This document shows, one piece after another, positions 43,544 through 52,854 of a stretch of DNA of 64,000 bases. The notes beneath the pieces were generated by a model that made no database searches, was not told the DNA's origin, and saw only the letters and a list, made by a program, of their open reading frames with translations. The DNA is from Domibacillus robiginosus (lineage in GTDB: Bacteria > Bacillota > Bacilli > Bacillales > Domibacillaceae). The translations under genes were made by a program, and so were the position numbers. Each line of letters opens with the position of its first letter. Position 1 is the stretch's first letter. The stretch covers positions 62,001-126,000 of the forward strand of contig NZ_LAHL01000003.1 in assembly GCF_000966195.1 (NCBI RefSeq). Reading direction: 5' to 3'.

Positions 43544-43649
43544 AATTATCCCTCCTGCCACTTATCTTACCGGAAAAAGGGTGCAAAACAACCTTTATTG
43601 GTCTAAAATGTAAGAGATATGAAAAAACAAAGAAGGCAGGTACAAGCAG

Positions 43650-44525
43650 ATGAAGACGGCCATTTTGACCGACAGCACCGCTTACCTTCCAAAAGCGCTG
43701 CGCGATGAATTAAATATTTTTATGATTCCGCTCAGTGTTATTTTTGGTGAGGATGCATATCGTGAAGAGCTGGATATCACGATGAAGGAGTTTTATGAAA
43801 AAGTGAATGAAGGGGGCAAGCTGCCTACCACATCTCAGCCGGTTATTGGCCACTTTGTTGAACTATATGAGCAGATTGCTCAAGAATATGACGCTGTCAT
43901 TGGCATTTATTTATCGAGTGAGCTGAGCGGCACGTATCAGTCATCCAAAACGGCCGCTGATATGGTAGAGGAACTGGATGTGTATTCATTTGATTCCGAA
44001 ATCAGCTGCGCACCGCAGGCTTTTTACGTTCTCCGCGCAGCAGAGATGGTCAAAGAAGGAAAAATGCCGGATGAGATTTTAGCTGAACTGACCGAAATGA
44101 AAAGATGGACAAAAGCGTACTTTATGGTGGACGATTTAAATCATTTAAAAAGGGGCGGGCGTTTAAGCGGCGCACAGGCGCTGATTGGCGGCCTGCTGCA
44201 GGTAAAGCCGATTTTGCATGTGGAAGACAAGCGGCTTGCACCTTTTGAAAAAATCCGGACAAGCAAAAAAGCACTTAAGCGTATAGGTGATTTGTTTGAA
44301 GAAGATTATAAGGATGGCGACAAACTTATCGCATCTGTTATTCATGCCAACCGGGAAGACGAAGCCCGCAGCTGGATGGCTGAATTGAAAAAGCGGTTCC
44401 CGAATGCAGAAATCGGCATTTCGAGCTTTGGCCCAGTTATTGCCACGCATTTAGGTGAAGGCGCTCTTGCTATGGGCTGGACGAAAAAAAACCCTCCAGG
44501 TAATGGTGATCGGTTAATAGATTGA
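43650..44525 (+). CDS. DegV family fatty-acid-binding protein
   Basis: A 291-aa DegV/FakB protein: DSTAYLPKAL at the N-terminus, TTSQPVIGHF, SSELSGTYQSS and DLNHLKRGGRLSG. These bind a fatty acid for phosphorylation by FakA. In B. subtilis a DegV gene (yviA/fakBA) lies directly between degU and comFA; here the same anchor is 8.6 kb after degU and 2.5 kb before comFA. ATG 43650 follows AAGGCAGG. Confidence 0.88.
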   Translation: MKTAILTDSTAYLPKALRDELNIFMIPLSVIFGEDAYREELDITMKEFYEKVNEGGKLPTTSQPVIGHFVELYEQIAQEYDAVIGIYLSSELSGTYQSSKTAADMVEELDVYSFDSEISCAPQAFYVLRAAEMVKEGKMPDEILAELTEMKRWTKAYFMVDDLNHLKRGGRLSGAQALIGGLLQVKPILHVEDKRLAPFEKIRTSKKALKRIGDLFEEDYKDGDKLIASVIHANREDEARSWMAELKKRFPNAEIGISSFGPVIATHLGEGALAMGWTKKNPPGNGDRLID

Positions 44526-44537
44526 ATCACAAAACGA

Positions 44538-44573
44538 AAAAAAGCGTTCCAGCCCGAAGCTGGAGCGCCTTTT
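44538..44573. terminator. Bidirectional terminator, degV / SLH gene
   Basis: AAAAAAGCGTTCCAGC..GCTGGAGCGCCTTTTTT with a five-base loop. Confidence 0.85.
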
Positions 44574-46868
44574 TTATTTTGGAACAGAGTTCAGCACATC
44601 ATTGATCATTTGCAGTTCTACTGGATCAATTTGGTCTGTGCTTGCTGCCTTCGTACCGCTGATTAAGTTACCGAAGCCTTGTTCATTCAGCTTCTTGAGT
44701 ATCTCATTGTTAAATGGACGGTTGTTTTCGACTAGATACGTTGTTTTCGAACGGATCATCTGATCAAAAACAGAGCTTCGCTGCATGCCAATCCTCTCTA
44801 GCGCTTCTTGATTCAACAGAAGATCTAAAAGAGTCAGCAGCTCATAATCATTGCCGGCAAATGTTAAGTCCGGGTTGACCTGATACCAGAAGTCACCTTT
44901 ACGGCCACTGTCTGTTCGAATCCATTTTGGATAAAGGTTTTCAATACCCGCTTTGAATTCACGCATCGGTTTCAAGTACTTTTCATCACCTGTCTGCTCA
45001 TACGCAACGATCAAGAAACGCATGCCGCCGAGCGCGTGATTAAGTGACGAATGGGTTTGCCTGGAACCGGATTTGTAGTAATCCGAAATCATATAGCTTG
45101 ATGAAGTGATTGGAATGATATTGCCGAGTGATTTTTGATTCACAAGGAAGTTGGCATACGTTAAGTTGTCATCTTTTAACGATTCAATGCCAAGCGCTTC
45201 CCCCGTGTTTTTCAAAAACATGGCGGCATTTTCATTTAAGCGCGTATCCACATACGGCGCTGTTGTACCCCATGCATTTTTCAGCCAGGTGCTTGTATAC
45301 TCGGTATAAAAAAGCGGCTGGGTTCCTTTCGTTACTTCACCGCCCGTGAATACGTCGAGATCCGCTACTCCATTCAGTACAAGGTCATACAAGTAACGAT
45401 CGCTATGTTCTTGATAAGCCGTTAAATAAATACCTGCCTGCATACGGTTAATACTGCGACCGTAGCCCATTTGGTAGCCTGGTTCAATCGACCAGGGCAG
45501 CTTTGTGTAGGCACCGTCGGCTGTCAGCCAGTTATTGATAGAGATATAATCTGTAATTGTACGTTTAAACCATTCGTCTCGTGTAGACGAGCTCTGGAAC
45601 AAAGGCTTGTCCGATACAAGCGCCCAGGAATCCGAAATGGCGTTGCCTTTTACCGTCATATTCATATTAGCTGTTACAGTGTTCTCCGACTGCTGAATAT
45701 CGTAGTCGCCATATTCCTTATCAAGCACGCGAAGACGGGAAACGGTGCCATCTGAATAATTCTGCTGTTTTGAAACGGCAACATAATTTTTTCCCATCAT
45801 GACTTCACCTGTTACAGCAGAGCCTTTTTTGGCAGATAGCACGCCAATTGGGTGGCTTGTTTCATCAATACCGAATACATCATGATGTTCACGGACGACT
45901 GTTCCTTGATCACTGTATTTAGCCAGTGAGTAGTTATCAGCCTGTGAAAAAGGAAGAGAAACGGTAGCGGAATATGTATTGTCCGCGTTATGGGTAAATT
46001 TTGTGAACACGAATGTGTCACCGTTTGTCAGCTTGCGCAGCGTAACCCGCAAAGAACCAAGTGGTTTATTTGCGTTACCCATATGATAGTAGTAATGATA
46101 GTCTGTTGATTCAATATGCTTGTCTGTTTCCTGGCGATCATATTCCAGCGGTACGCCGCGTGAATTCATACGCACCTTTACATATTGAGAATCGTTGACC
46201 GGGATGATGACTTCCTGGTTGTCAGCCGGCTCTGGAATGTCTATTGGCTCTTTGTCGCCGCCAGCGTCATCAAGCTTTGCAAGCATCCGTGAAATGAACA
46301 CAGCTGATTCGCCGCGCGTCGCCGTTTTTTTCGGCAGGAATAAGTTGTCCTTTGTTCCCTGAATCACACCGTAATAGGTCATTCGTTCCACTGCCGCATA
46401 AGCGTAGGAACCGATATCCTTTGCATCCTTAAATGTCAGCGGTGAACGGTCCATATAGTCCCCTTCATACTGCATAGCCCGATCAAGCATTGCCGCTACA
46501 TCGGCACGGGTAACAGATTGATTGGGAAGCAGCTTTCCATCCGTCGTTCCTAAAACGATACCGGCTTTTTTCGCAGCAGCAATTTCAGGATACAGAGTAC
46601 TTCCAGAAGGCACATCTGTAAAAACAGAATCACCGGCAGGCAGGTCGAGCGCACGGGCCAGATAAGCAACAAATTGACCTCTCGTCACGCTTGCATTCGG
46701 CCGGAAGCTTCCATCCGGGTAGCCCTGGATTACTCCTTTTTCGACAAGCTCTTCGATTTGCGGCTTTGCCCAGTGGCTTGAAATATCGTTGAAGCTCTGT
46801 GCGGACACATTTAGCGCAAAAGCGAGTATGAGTAAAAGTGCCGTCAGGCTTCCTCCAATTTTTCGCAT
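44574..46868 (-). CDS. SLH-domain surface protein with unknown C-terminal region
   Basis: A 764-aa exported protein. Signal peptide ending near NVSAQS, then three SLH domains (about residues 26-75, 86-140 and 145-195: TRGQFVAYLAR, TRADVAAMLDR, TRGESAVFISR). The remaining ~550 residues are not recognised. The part from ~residue 470 is alpha-helical with repeated hydrophobic-aromatic patterns (SSLNHALGGMRFLIVAYEQT, YELLTLLDLLLNQEALERIG) and could be an alpha/alpha toroid like those in carbohydrate-active enzymes. A likely SecA2/SlaP client. ATG 46868 follows AAAGGGG. Divergent from comFA. Confidence 0.82.
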   Translation of the reverse strand: MRKIGGSLTALLLILAFALNVSAQSFNDISSHWAKPQIEELVEKGVIQGYPDGSFRPNASVTRGQFVAYLARALDLPAGDSVFTDVPSGSTLYPEIAAAKKAGIVLGTTDGKLLPNQSVTRADVAAMLDRAMQYEGDYMDRSPLTFKDAKDIGSYAYAAVERMTYYGVIQGTKDNLFLPKKTATRGESAVFISRMLAKLDDAGGDKEPIDIPEPADNQEVIIPVNDSQYVKVRMNSRGVPLEYDRQETDKHIESTDYHYYYHMGNANKPLGSLRVTLRKLTNGDTFVFTKFTHNADNTYSATVSLPFSQADNYSLAKYSDQGTVVREHHDVFGIDETSHPIGVLSAKKGSAVTGEVMMGKNYVAVSKQQNYSDGTVSRLRVLDKEYGDYDIQQSENTVTANMNMTVKGNAISDSWALVSDKPLFQSSSTRDEWFKRTITDYISINNWLTADGAYTKLPWSIEPGYQMGYGRSINRMQAGIYLTAYQEHSDRYLYDLVLNGVADLDVFTGGEVTKGTQPLFYTEYTSTWLKNAWGTTAPYVDTRLNENAAMFLKNTGEALGIESLKDDNLTYANFLVNQKSLGNIIPITSSSYMISDYYKSGSRQTHSSLNHALGGMRFLIVAYEQTGDEKYLKPMREFKAGIENLYPKWIRTDSGRKGDFWYQVNPDLTFAGNDYELLTLLDLLLNQEALERIGMQRSSVFDQMIRSKTTYLVENNRPFNNEILKKLNEQGFGNLISGTKAASTDQIDPVELQMINDVLNSVPK

Positions 46869-46965
46869 AAAATCCCCTTTCTTTTTTGTTTCAATGTTAC
46901 AAAGAAAAGTATAACATACCCCTAAAATACGCCAATGTTAAATTACAGTGACAGTATGATGACGT

Positions 46966-46994
46966 TTGTAATATTTATCCAACACATGTATACT
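46966..46994 (+). promoter_or_regulatory. Sigma-A promoter of comFA
   Basis: TTGTAA, 17-bp spacer, TATACT, ~20 bp upstream of the start codon. No clear ComK box (AAAA-N5-TTTT pair) was found in the preceding 80 bp. Confidence 0.55.
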
Positions 46995-47015
46995 AAAAGC
47001 GAAAGGACGTGACAA

Positions 47016-48320
47016 ATGAATCCCTCCTCTTTTTTTGCAGGACGTGAATTAATTGATGAAGAAATTCCCGTTCTCTCCGATGTAAACCTTCTCGCCACAC
47101 GCCCCGGCCTTTCCTATCCATTGCTATGCCATCGCTGTGGAAATACCACCAACTTTGCTTCTCATCCCTGTACCCGCTGCGGCACCAGCTGTCCGTACTG
47201 TCGGAACTGTATTCAAATGGGAAAAGTCTCATCGTGTACAACGCTTTACCGCTGGCTTGGTCCCCATCCAGCGCATCCAGAAGGAGCCGGAACGCTGCAT
47301 TGGTCCGGCACACTGTCAGACGGGCAGCAGGCGGCTTCCGAAAACGTCCGGAGGGCTATCCATAACGGGCAGGAGCATACCGTCTGGGCAGTGGCAGGCG
47401 CTGGTAAAACAGAAGTACTGTTCCGGGGAATCTCAGAAGCGCTGCAGCAGGGAAAACGTGTCTGCATTGCGGCTCCGAGAGCAGATGTAGTGCGGGAGCT
47501 GGCCCCGCGCCTTCAAAGCGTTTTTCCCGATACACCGCCCGTCGCCCTGTACGGCGGCAGCCCGGACCGAAACACCTACAGCCCGCTCGTCATTTCCACT
47601 ACCCACCAGCTCCTGCGCTTTTACGAAGCATTTGACGTCATGATCGTAGATGAAGTTGATGCTTTCCCGTACACCTTTGATGCCTCTCTTCAATTTGCTG
47701 TTCAAAAAGCGCGTAAAAAAGAATCCTCCCTCATTTATTTAACCGCAACGCCCGAGCCTGCCTGGCAGGAGGATATTCAGTATGGAAAGCGGGAAGCCAC
47801 CCTAATTCCAGCCCGCTATCACCGCCATCCGCTGCCTGTGCCGGAGACAAAGTGGTGTGGAAACTGGAAAAAGTCTCTTGTGCCAGCAGCGATTTTGGAT
47901 TGGCTGAAGGACAAAAACAAAGCGCTCGTGTTTTATCCGCATATCGAAACGATGGACAAAGCTCTTCCTCTTTTTCAAAAAATCGATTCACGCGTAGAAA
48001 GTGTTCATGCACAGGACCCGCTTCGAAAAGAAAAAGTGGAAGCCATGCGCAGAGGGGAAGTACGGATTTTACTGACAACGACCATTTTAGAACGGGGTGT
48101 CACATTCCCTGGCGTGGATGTAGCGGTAGTCGGGTCAGAGGATCGAATTTTTACCGAAAGTGCCCTTGTGCAAATAGCCGGACGCGCCGGACGAAGCGCG
48201 GACTGTCCAACCGGAAAAGTAACCTTTTTTCACTATGGAAAAACAAATGCCATGGTGCGGGCGGTCAAGCAAATTCAACAAATGAACAGGCTTGGAGAAG
48301 AAAGGGGGCTGCTTGATTGA
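47016..48320 (+). CDS. comFA: DNA uptake ATPase ComFA
   Basis: A 434-aa DEAD-box-type DNA translocase/helicase. N-terminal zinc-binding cluster (Cys38, 41, 52, 55, 59, 62, 65), Walker A AVAGAGKT with Lys131, DEVD box in IVDEVDAFPY, and motif VI QIAGRAGRS. It drives single-stranded DNA through ComEC in transformation. The final codons overlap comFC (TTGA). comFB, present between them in B. subtilis, is missing. ATG 47016 follows AAAGGACG. Confidence 0.93.
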   Translation: MNPSSFFAGRELIDEEIPVLSDVNLLATRPGLSYPLLCHRCGNTTNFASHPCTRCGTSCPYCRNCIQMGKVSSCTTLYRWLGPHPAHPEGAGTLHWSGTLSDGQQAASENVRRAIHNGQEHTVWAVAGAGKTEVLFRGISEALQQGKRVCIAAPRADVVRELAPRLQSVFPDTPPVALYGGSPDRNTYSPLVISTTHQLLRFYEAFDVMIVDEVDAFPYTFDASLQFAVQKARKKESSLIYLTATPEPAWQEDIQYGKREATLIPARYHRHPLPVPETKWCGNWKKSLVPAAILDWLKDKNKALVFYPHIETMDKALPLFQKIDSRVESVHAQDPLRKEKVEAMRRGEVRILLTTTILERGVTFPGVDVAVVGSEDRIFTESALVQIAGRAGRSADCPTGKVTFFHYGKTNAMVRAVKQIQQMNRLGEERGLLD

Positions 48321-48982
48321 GGCGGAGGTGCCTGCTGTGCGACGGTGAAACAGAGATTCAGTCATGGGCCGCTTTTTTCGGTGTGAAGCCGCCGCTGCTT
48401 TGCGAAAACTGCTCCAAAGGATTGCAAAAACTAACCGGCCCTTCCTGTGAAATCTGCTCGAGAAGCATGAAAGAAACCGGAATATGCACTGATTGTGCGG
48501 CATGGGATAAAAGTATTTTTCATTCGAATCACTCTTTTTATCACTACAATGATGTTATGCAGGACTTGATCGCTAGGTTTAAATATCGAGGGGATTATGT
48601 GCTGGCAGACTTGTTTGCACAGGATATCCGGCGCGCAGCCAGAGAAATGAAATGTGATCTGGTCTGTCCGGTGCCGCTTTCTGTTTCACGACTTGCTGAG
48701 CGGCGATTTAATCAATCCGAGGCGCTTATTGAGCCGGCCGGGCTGCAAAAAACGCTCCTTCTGGCACGGCGTGAGTCGAACAAGCAGTCGAAAAAATCAC
48801 GCGCTGAGCGGGTAACGGCGAGGCAGACCTTTTATCCGGTCGGAGATGCCTCGGGTAAATCGGTTCTTGTGATTGACGATATTTACACAACCGGTGCGAC
48901 GATGCGGTTAGTTTCCAGGGCGCTCGAACAAGCGGGTGCTGTATCGGTCAAAAGTATTACAATTGCCCGAAGCGGTTCTTGA
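48317..48982 (+). CDS. comFC: Late competence protein ComFC (phosphoribosyltransferase fold)
   Basis: A 221-aa protein with two N-terminal Cys pairs (CLLCDGE, CENCSKG) plus CEICSRSM and ICTDC, then a phosphoribosyltransferase domain (CPVPLSVSRLAERRFNQ; PRPP loop VLVIDDIYTTGATM). It is needed for DNA uptake with ComFA. TTG start at 48317 overlaps the comFA stop and follows GGGGG, giving translational coupling. Confidence 0.9.
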   Translation: MRRRCLLCDGETEIQSWAAFFGVKPPLLCENCSKGLQKLTGPSCEICSRSMKETGICTDCAAWDKSIFHSNHSFYHYNDVMQDLIARFKYRGDYVLADLFAQDIRRAAREMKCDLVCPVPLSVSRLAERRFNQSEALIEPAGLQKTLLLARRESNKQSKKSRAERVTARQTFYPVGDASGKSVLVIDDIYTTGATMRLVSRALEQAGAVSVKSITIARSGS

Positions 48983-49043
48983 CATTTGACCTATCTGCGC
49001 TGAAAATAAAAGCAAATGAATGACAACATATGAGGTGACTGGG

Positions 49044-49457
49044 ATGAATGACGTAGTTGACTGCCCGCGCTGCGGTGCATTGTATGCAAAAAATGCCTTT
49101 CGTGATGTATGTCCAAAATGTTTCCGCTCAGAAGAAGAGCTTTATCAAGCTGCCTATACATTTTTAAGAAAAAGAGAAAACCGCGCCGCTACAATGGAGC
49201 GCATTGTTGAAGTAACCGGTGCAACAGAAGAAATGGTTTATAAATGGGTGAAAAAAGGACGCCTCCAGGCAGCCCAGTTTCCAAACCTCGGCTACCCATG
49301 CGACCGCTGCGGCGCGATTATTCAGCGGGGAAAGCTGTGCAGCAGGTGTATAACGGAAATTGAATCTGACTTAAAGCAGCATGACCGCGAGCAGCAATTC
49401 GCAGGCGATCGCCAGGAAAACAATCAGAAAACGTATTTGGGCAAGCGCTTCGACTAA
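49044..49457 (+). CDS. yvyF: Flagellar-operon zinc-finger protein YvyF
   Basis: A 137-aa protein with a treble-clef-like pair of Cys motifs (CPRCGALY..CPKC at the N-terminus; CDRCGAI..CSRC in the middle) separated by a helix-turn-helix-like segment (ATMERIVEVTGATEEMVYKWVKKGRLQAA). Start MNDVVDCPRC at 49044 follows GAGGTGACTGGG. Its role is not settled; the family is regularly placed before flgM. A terminator follows, so flgM has its own promoter. Confidence 0.88.
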   Translation: MNDVVDCPRCGALYAKNAFRDVCPKCFRSEEELYQAAYTFLRKRENRAATMERIVEVTGATEEMVYKWVKKGRLQAAQFPNLGYPCDRCGAIIQRGKLCSRCITEIESDLKQHDREQQFAGDRQENNQKTYLGKRFD

Positions 49458-49485
49458 ACCCGTCTTTTGATGGGTTTTTTTCTTA
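49457..49485 (+). terminator. Terminator after yvyF
   Basis: AAACCC..GGGTTTTTTT with inner ATC-like pairing. It separates the comF unit from the flagellar operon. Confidence 0.7.
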
Positions 49486-49509
49486 TGAAAATTACGTCAA
49501 ATTCCTTAC

Positions 49510-49536
49510 TAAACATTTCTACCGTCCTGACGATAT
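49510..49536 (+). promoter_or_regulatory. Sigma-D promoter of the flgM-csrA operon
   Basis: TAAA, exactly 15 bp, GACGATAT: one mismatch to the consensus TAAA-N15-GCCGATAT. Confidence 0.85.
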
Positions 49537-49575
49537 AATAAGCACAAGAACAAAAAAGAAAGCGAGGATACGGAG

Positions 49576-49845
49576 ATGAAAATTAACCATACACCTGGAG
49601 TAAATGGAATCAATCCGTATCAGAAGCAGCTGAAAAAAGCAGACGCGGCCAAAGCGGCCAGCCCGGCAGCCGGCGATAAGCTTGAGATTTCAAGCGCCGC
49701 CAAAGAGATGCAAGACTCATCCAGAATATTAGCTGAACGCCGCGAAAAGATCGCGCTTCTGAAGGAAAAGATCGCGGATGGCACGTACAAGCCGGATGCT
49801 GATGCAACCGCCAAAGCCATGCTCGACTTTTACGGAAAACTGTAA
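49576..49845 (+). CDS. flgM: Anti-sigma-D factor FlgM
   Basis: An 89-aa protein: MKINHTPGVNGINPYQKQ N-terminus and a C-terminal helical segment (SRILAERREKIALLKEKIADGTYKPDADATAKAMLDFYG) that binds sigma-D until the hook is complete. Its own sigma-D promoter gives feedback control. ATG follows GAGGATACGGAG. Confidence 0.93.
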   Translation: MKINHTPGVNGINPYQKQLKKADAAKAASPAAGDKLEISSAAKEMQDSSRILAERREKIALLKEKIADGTYKPDADATAKAMLDFYGKL

Positions 49846-49920
49846 CTGTCACCGGATCGCCCACAAGATATTGTTGGGCGGTCTTTCTTTATGTCAAGAA
49901 CACGGAAAGGAGACCGACTG

Positions 49921-52089
49921 ATGAAAATTCAGCCACAACTGGCACCCGCACCAGGTCAAACAGCGCCCGCTGCCGTTCAAGGGGAAACGAAAGCGCCGCT
50001 CGCATCAAATAACGTTACTACTGCTTCTGCACCGGGTGCTGAAAAGCAGCCTGCAGAACTGGCGGTGTTCTCCGAAAAAGGAGTTACGCTCACAAGGGAA
50101 GCCGCGCAGGCGGTGAAAACATTTATGGAAACAGCACCGGGCACTGAAGCGGACAAGCTTACGACGGTAAAAGCGTTAGCGGACAAAGGAATCATGCCGT
50201 CTGAAGCATCGCTTAAAGCGGTTCATGCCGCACTGACGGGTACGCCGTTTGGCAAGCAGGCAGCCGAATGGCTGACACAGTCGGGCATTGAATTTCCGGA
50301 AAATATACGCGCGGCAATTGATAAAGCGCTGCAGCTTGGACGTACGCAGGAAGCCGTTGCGGCGATCAAGTCATCACCGCTTCCTGATCAGGTCGTCAAG
50401 CAAATCGACGCTCTGATCAAGCAATCTGGCTCACCTGCCGAGCTGGCGCAGGCATTAAAAAAGTTAGCGGCGGAGCAAAACATCCCGGCGGTGAAGCTGA
50501 TCGAACGCGCAGGCGCCATACAGGCGGAAATGATCCATCACGCAGCGAAGCAAAAGCTGGGAGAAGCCATTACTCTTTTGTTAAAGCAGCAGCCGTCCGA
50601 TCCAATGCTGCAGTCGCTTGCCCAAAAGCTTGCTCAAAATGGCTCTCTGCAGGAAATCGTTCAGGCGCTGCGTACATCATTTACTGGTGATCGTACCGCT
50701 GTCTTGAAACCAGTCGCAGAAGCCCTGCAGCTCGCAGACATGGCAAAGGAGCGGACAGCGGGTGCACTTCAGCCATCGGGGATTATTCTCCCGGAAACAG
50801 AAGACACAGAGCCGTCACTGCCGCAAAGGGCAGCCATCATGATTCAAAAAGAACCATCTTTTGAGCGGGTTGCTTCTTTTGTAAGGGACACCCTGCCGGA
50901 ATTAACCGATACAGTCCAGCGGGCAGAAGCATTGGCTGCATCAGGAAAAGAGCTTGCTGCCCGCAGTGAGCTGATGAAGGGCATCGAACCGCACATCGCA
51001 TCAGCTTCTATGGAAGAAGCAGCCAGTCTGCCAGCTGATTTATTCGCCCATGTACCGCCAGCTTCGAAAACCGTAGTCATGACAACCATTACCGAAAAAA
51101 TGTCGCAGTCGGCGATTGATTTCAAGCAATTTAAGCGAGACATTATGCGCAACCTCCAAACGGCTGAACTGCTGGCGAAAACACCGCAGCAGGCGAAGCC
51201 GGTCGTGGAAACAGCGATTAAAACGCTGGATAACGCTATTTTAAAGGGTAATTTTATGCTTTATACCGATATGAAAACCGAAAAAGATTTAATGCAGGCC
51301 TCGCAGCAGCTGGCGGATGCACGCAAGCTGCTGGCAAAAGGCGACACACAGGCCGCTGCCCGGATCGTGTCGGATGTAAAGATGCTGATCGATAAAGTCA
51401 CCTTTAAGCCATCAGACGCCCGGGTGATTCATATGGCTGCGCAGGAGGCGGCCGAAACGCCGCAGCGTCAATTAGCCGGTGCAATGGCCGGTTTGAATGA
51501 CACACCGGGTGCCCGTAACGCTTTTGAGCTTGTGCGGGCTGCAGGCTATAACTATGAGCATGAGCAATCCACTGCGCTTTTAAAAGGAAAAGCAGAGGTG
51601 CCAAATGCGGTGAAACAGGCACTGCTTGCTACGATGAACAGTGATCAAGCGGCCACAAACTTAACCGGCCAGCAGCTGTTAAGCAAGCCGGAGAACGGGC
51701 TGCAGTCGATGATGATGTCACTGCCGTTTCTACTTGGCGGCCAGGCAGATAACGTAAATGTCTTTATCCGTTCAAAAAACGGCGGCCAGCAGGTAGACTG
51801 GGAAAACTGTTCCCTGCATTTCTTATTTGAAACGAAAAAGCTTGGCGCGGTCGGGATGACGATTACAGCCGCCGACCGAAATCTTTCCCTGAAAGTACAG
51901 AACGACCAGGAGGGCTTTGAGCAAAGGATGGCACCGCTCGCTGCGGTGCTGAAAAACCGTCTTTCTGATATCGGCTACCGCGTCGGAGCGGTTCAATTCG
52001 GCGCATTTGCCCAGAAAGCAGAAGGCGGGCCAGCGGTGCAAACAGCTGCCGCAGCTTCTTCTTCGAAAGGATTTGATTTTACAATATGA
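49921..52089 (+). CDS. FliK-like / YlqG-like flagellar protein
   Basis: A 722-aa protein. ATG 49921 lies after AAAGGAG; ATG/other starts at 49891 are upstream of the site. A long Ala/Gln/Lys-rich, helical, low-complexity N-terminal region (to ~580) leads to a compact C-terminal domain (NVNVFIRSKNGGQQVDWENC, LHFLFETKKLGAVGMTITA) typical of hook-length-control/FliK C-terminal domains. In B. subtilis the pair ylqG-ylqH has this combination away from the flagellar operons. Here it is the third gene of the sigma-D operon and overlaps the ylqH-like gene by four bases. Role inferred from domain and partner. Confidence 0.65.
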   Translation: MKIQPQLAPAPGQTAPAAVQGETKAPLASNNVTTASAPGAEKQPAELAVFSEKGVTLTREAAQAVKTFMETAPGTEADKLTTVKALADKGIMPSEASLKAVHAALTGTPFGKQAAEWLTQSGIEFPENIRAAIDKALQLGRTQEAVAAIKSSPLPDQVVKQIDALIKQSGSPAELAQALKKLAAEQNIPAVKLIERAGAIQAEMIHHAAKQKLGEAITLLLKQQPSDPMLQSLAQKLAQNGSLQEIVQALRTSFTGDRTAVLKPVAEALQLADMAKERTAGALQPSGIILPETEDTEPSLPQRAAIMIQKEPSFERVASFVRDTLPELTDTVQRAEALAASGKELAARSELMKGIEPHIASASMEEAASLPADLFAHVPPASKTVVMTTITEKMSQSAIDFKQFKRDIMRNLQTAELLAKTPQQAKPVVETAIKTLDNAILKGNFMLYTDMKTEKDLMQASQQLADARKLLAKGDTQAAARIVSDVKMLIDKVTFKPSDARVIHMAAQEAAETPQRQLAGAMAGLNDTPGARNAFELVRAAGYNYEHEQSTALLKGKAEVPNAVKQALLATMNSDQAATNLTGQQLLSKPENGLQSMMMSLPFLLGGQADNVNVFIRSKNGGQQVDWENCSLHFLFETKKLGAVGMTITAADRNLSLKVQNDQEGFEQRMAPLAAVLKNRLSDIGYRVGAVQFGAFAQKAEGGPAVQTAAAASSSKGFDFTI

Positions 52090-52370
52090 GTTATTACAAC
52101 CAGATCAAACGACGGAAAGTGAACGGACCGTCTGCTGCCGTTATTCGTTACGAGGAGGGCAGTGCACCAACGGTCGTAGCGCAGGGAAAAGGTGCTCTTG
52201 CCGCAAAAATTTTAGAGCTGGCCGGCCAGCACGGCATTCCGATGGAGCAGGACTCCTCGCTTCTATCAGAGCTGATCGATATTGACCTTGGAGATTCGAT
52301 TCCGCCTCAGCTGTACTCGGTTATTGCCGAAATGCTGATTTTAATCGAAGAAATGGAATCTGCGTATTAA
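52086..52370 (+). CDS. FlhB C-terminal-like protein (YlqH/FlhX)
   Basis: A 94-aa protein equivalent to the cytoplasmic C-terminal part of FlhB, the export-specificity switch. It has RRKVNGPSAAVIRYEEGSAP and the substrate-switch region, but the NPTH autocleavage motif is not seen. This is the FlhX/YlqH type. It begins within the stop of the FliK-like gene (ATGA), linking it to a hook-length protein, its natural partner in the export switch. Confidence 0.8.
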   Translation: MSYYNQIKRRKVNGPSAAVIRYEEGSAPTVVAQGKGALAAKILELAGQHGIPMEQDSSLLSELIDIDLGDSIPPQLYSVIAEMLILIEEMESAY

Positions 52371-52413
52371 AATCCGGCAAATATTGCCGATACACACAAG
52401 TGAGGTGACAAAT

Positions 52414-52851
52414 GTGATCACAAAAGAAATGATTTATCAAAAAACCCCACAGCAAATTACATCCCTTTTATATGAAGCAGGACTGACACACTTTGACCAG
52501 GCGATCGCTTTTTTGAAAGAAAAAAAGTATGCAGAAGCCAACAGAGCCATGCAGAAAATTAACGATATTACCGAGCGGCTCGGCGCCGGCCTTAACTATG
52601 AAGCCGGCATTATCGCTGACCAGCTTGATCACGTATATAACTTTATTGCTGATGCCGTTGTGCAGGCGAACATTTATAAAGATGCAAAACGGCTTCAACA
52701 GGCACGCCAGCTTTTCGAAACGATTGCCGATGCATGGAATGAAGCGCTGAAAACGGCACCGGCAAAGCCAGCGGCACGTAAAAGAAACGCCTATGAACAA
52801 AACATTTTTGTCGAAGCCAGACCGGCAAATACGATTGAAACGGGGAACTAA
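52414..52851 (+). CDS. FliS-like flagellin chaperone
   Basis: A 145-aa helical protein. GTG start at 52414 follows GAGGTG; longer frames lack a site. The pattern IYQKTPQQITSLLYEAGLTHFDQAIAFLKEKKY..ANRAMQKINDIT resembles FliS (YxxxSPxxLxxMLYDGxLxxL..A). It is three bases before a flagellin gene, so it probably chaperones that product. The normal fliD-fliS position after hag lies outside or beyond this window, so a second FliS is likely in the genome. Confidence 0.7.
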   Translation: MITKEMIYQKTPQQITSLLYEAGLTHFDQAIAFLKEKKYAEANRAMQKINDITERLGAGLNYEAGIIADQLDHVYNFIADAVVQANIYKDAKRLQQARQLFETIADAWNEALKTAPAKPAARKRNAYEQNIFVEARPANTIETGN

Positions 52852-52854
52852 TCG

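Noticed and set aside
46869-47015. ComK box upstream of comFA
   Set aside because: A-runs and T-runs are present but not in the AAAA-N5-TTTT pair arrangement.
47126-47490. Overlapping frames inside comFA
   Set aside because: They are alternative frames of a clear ComFA gene with no start signals.
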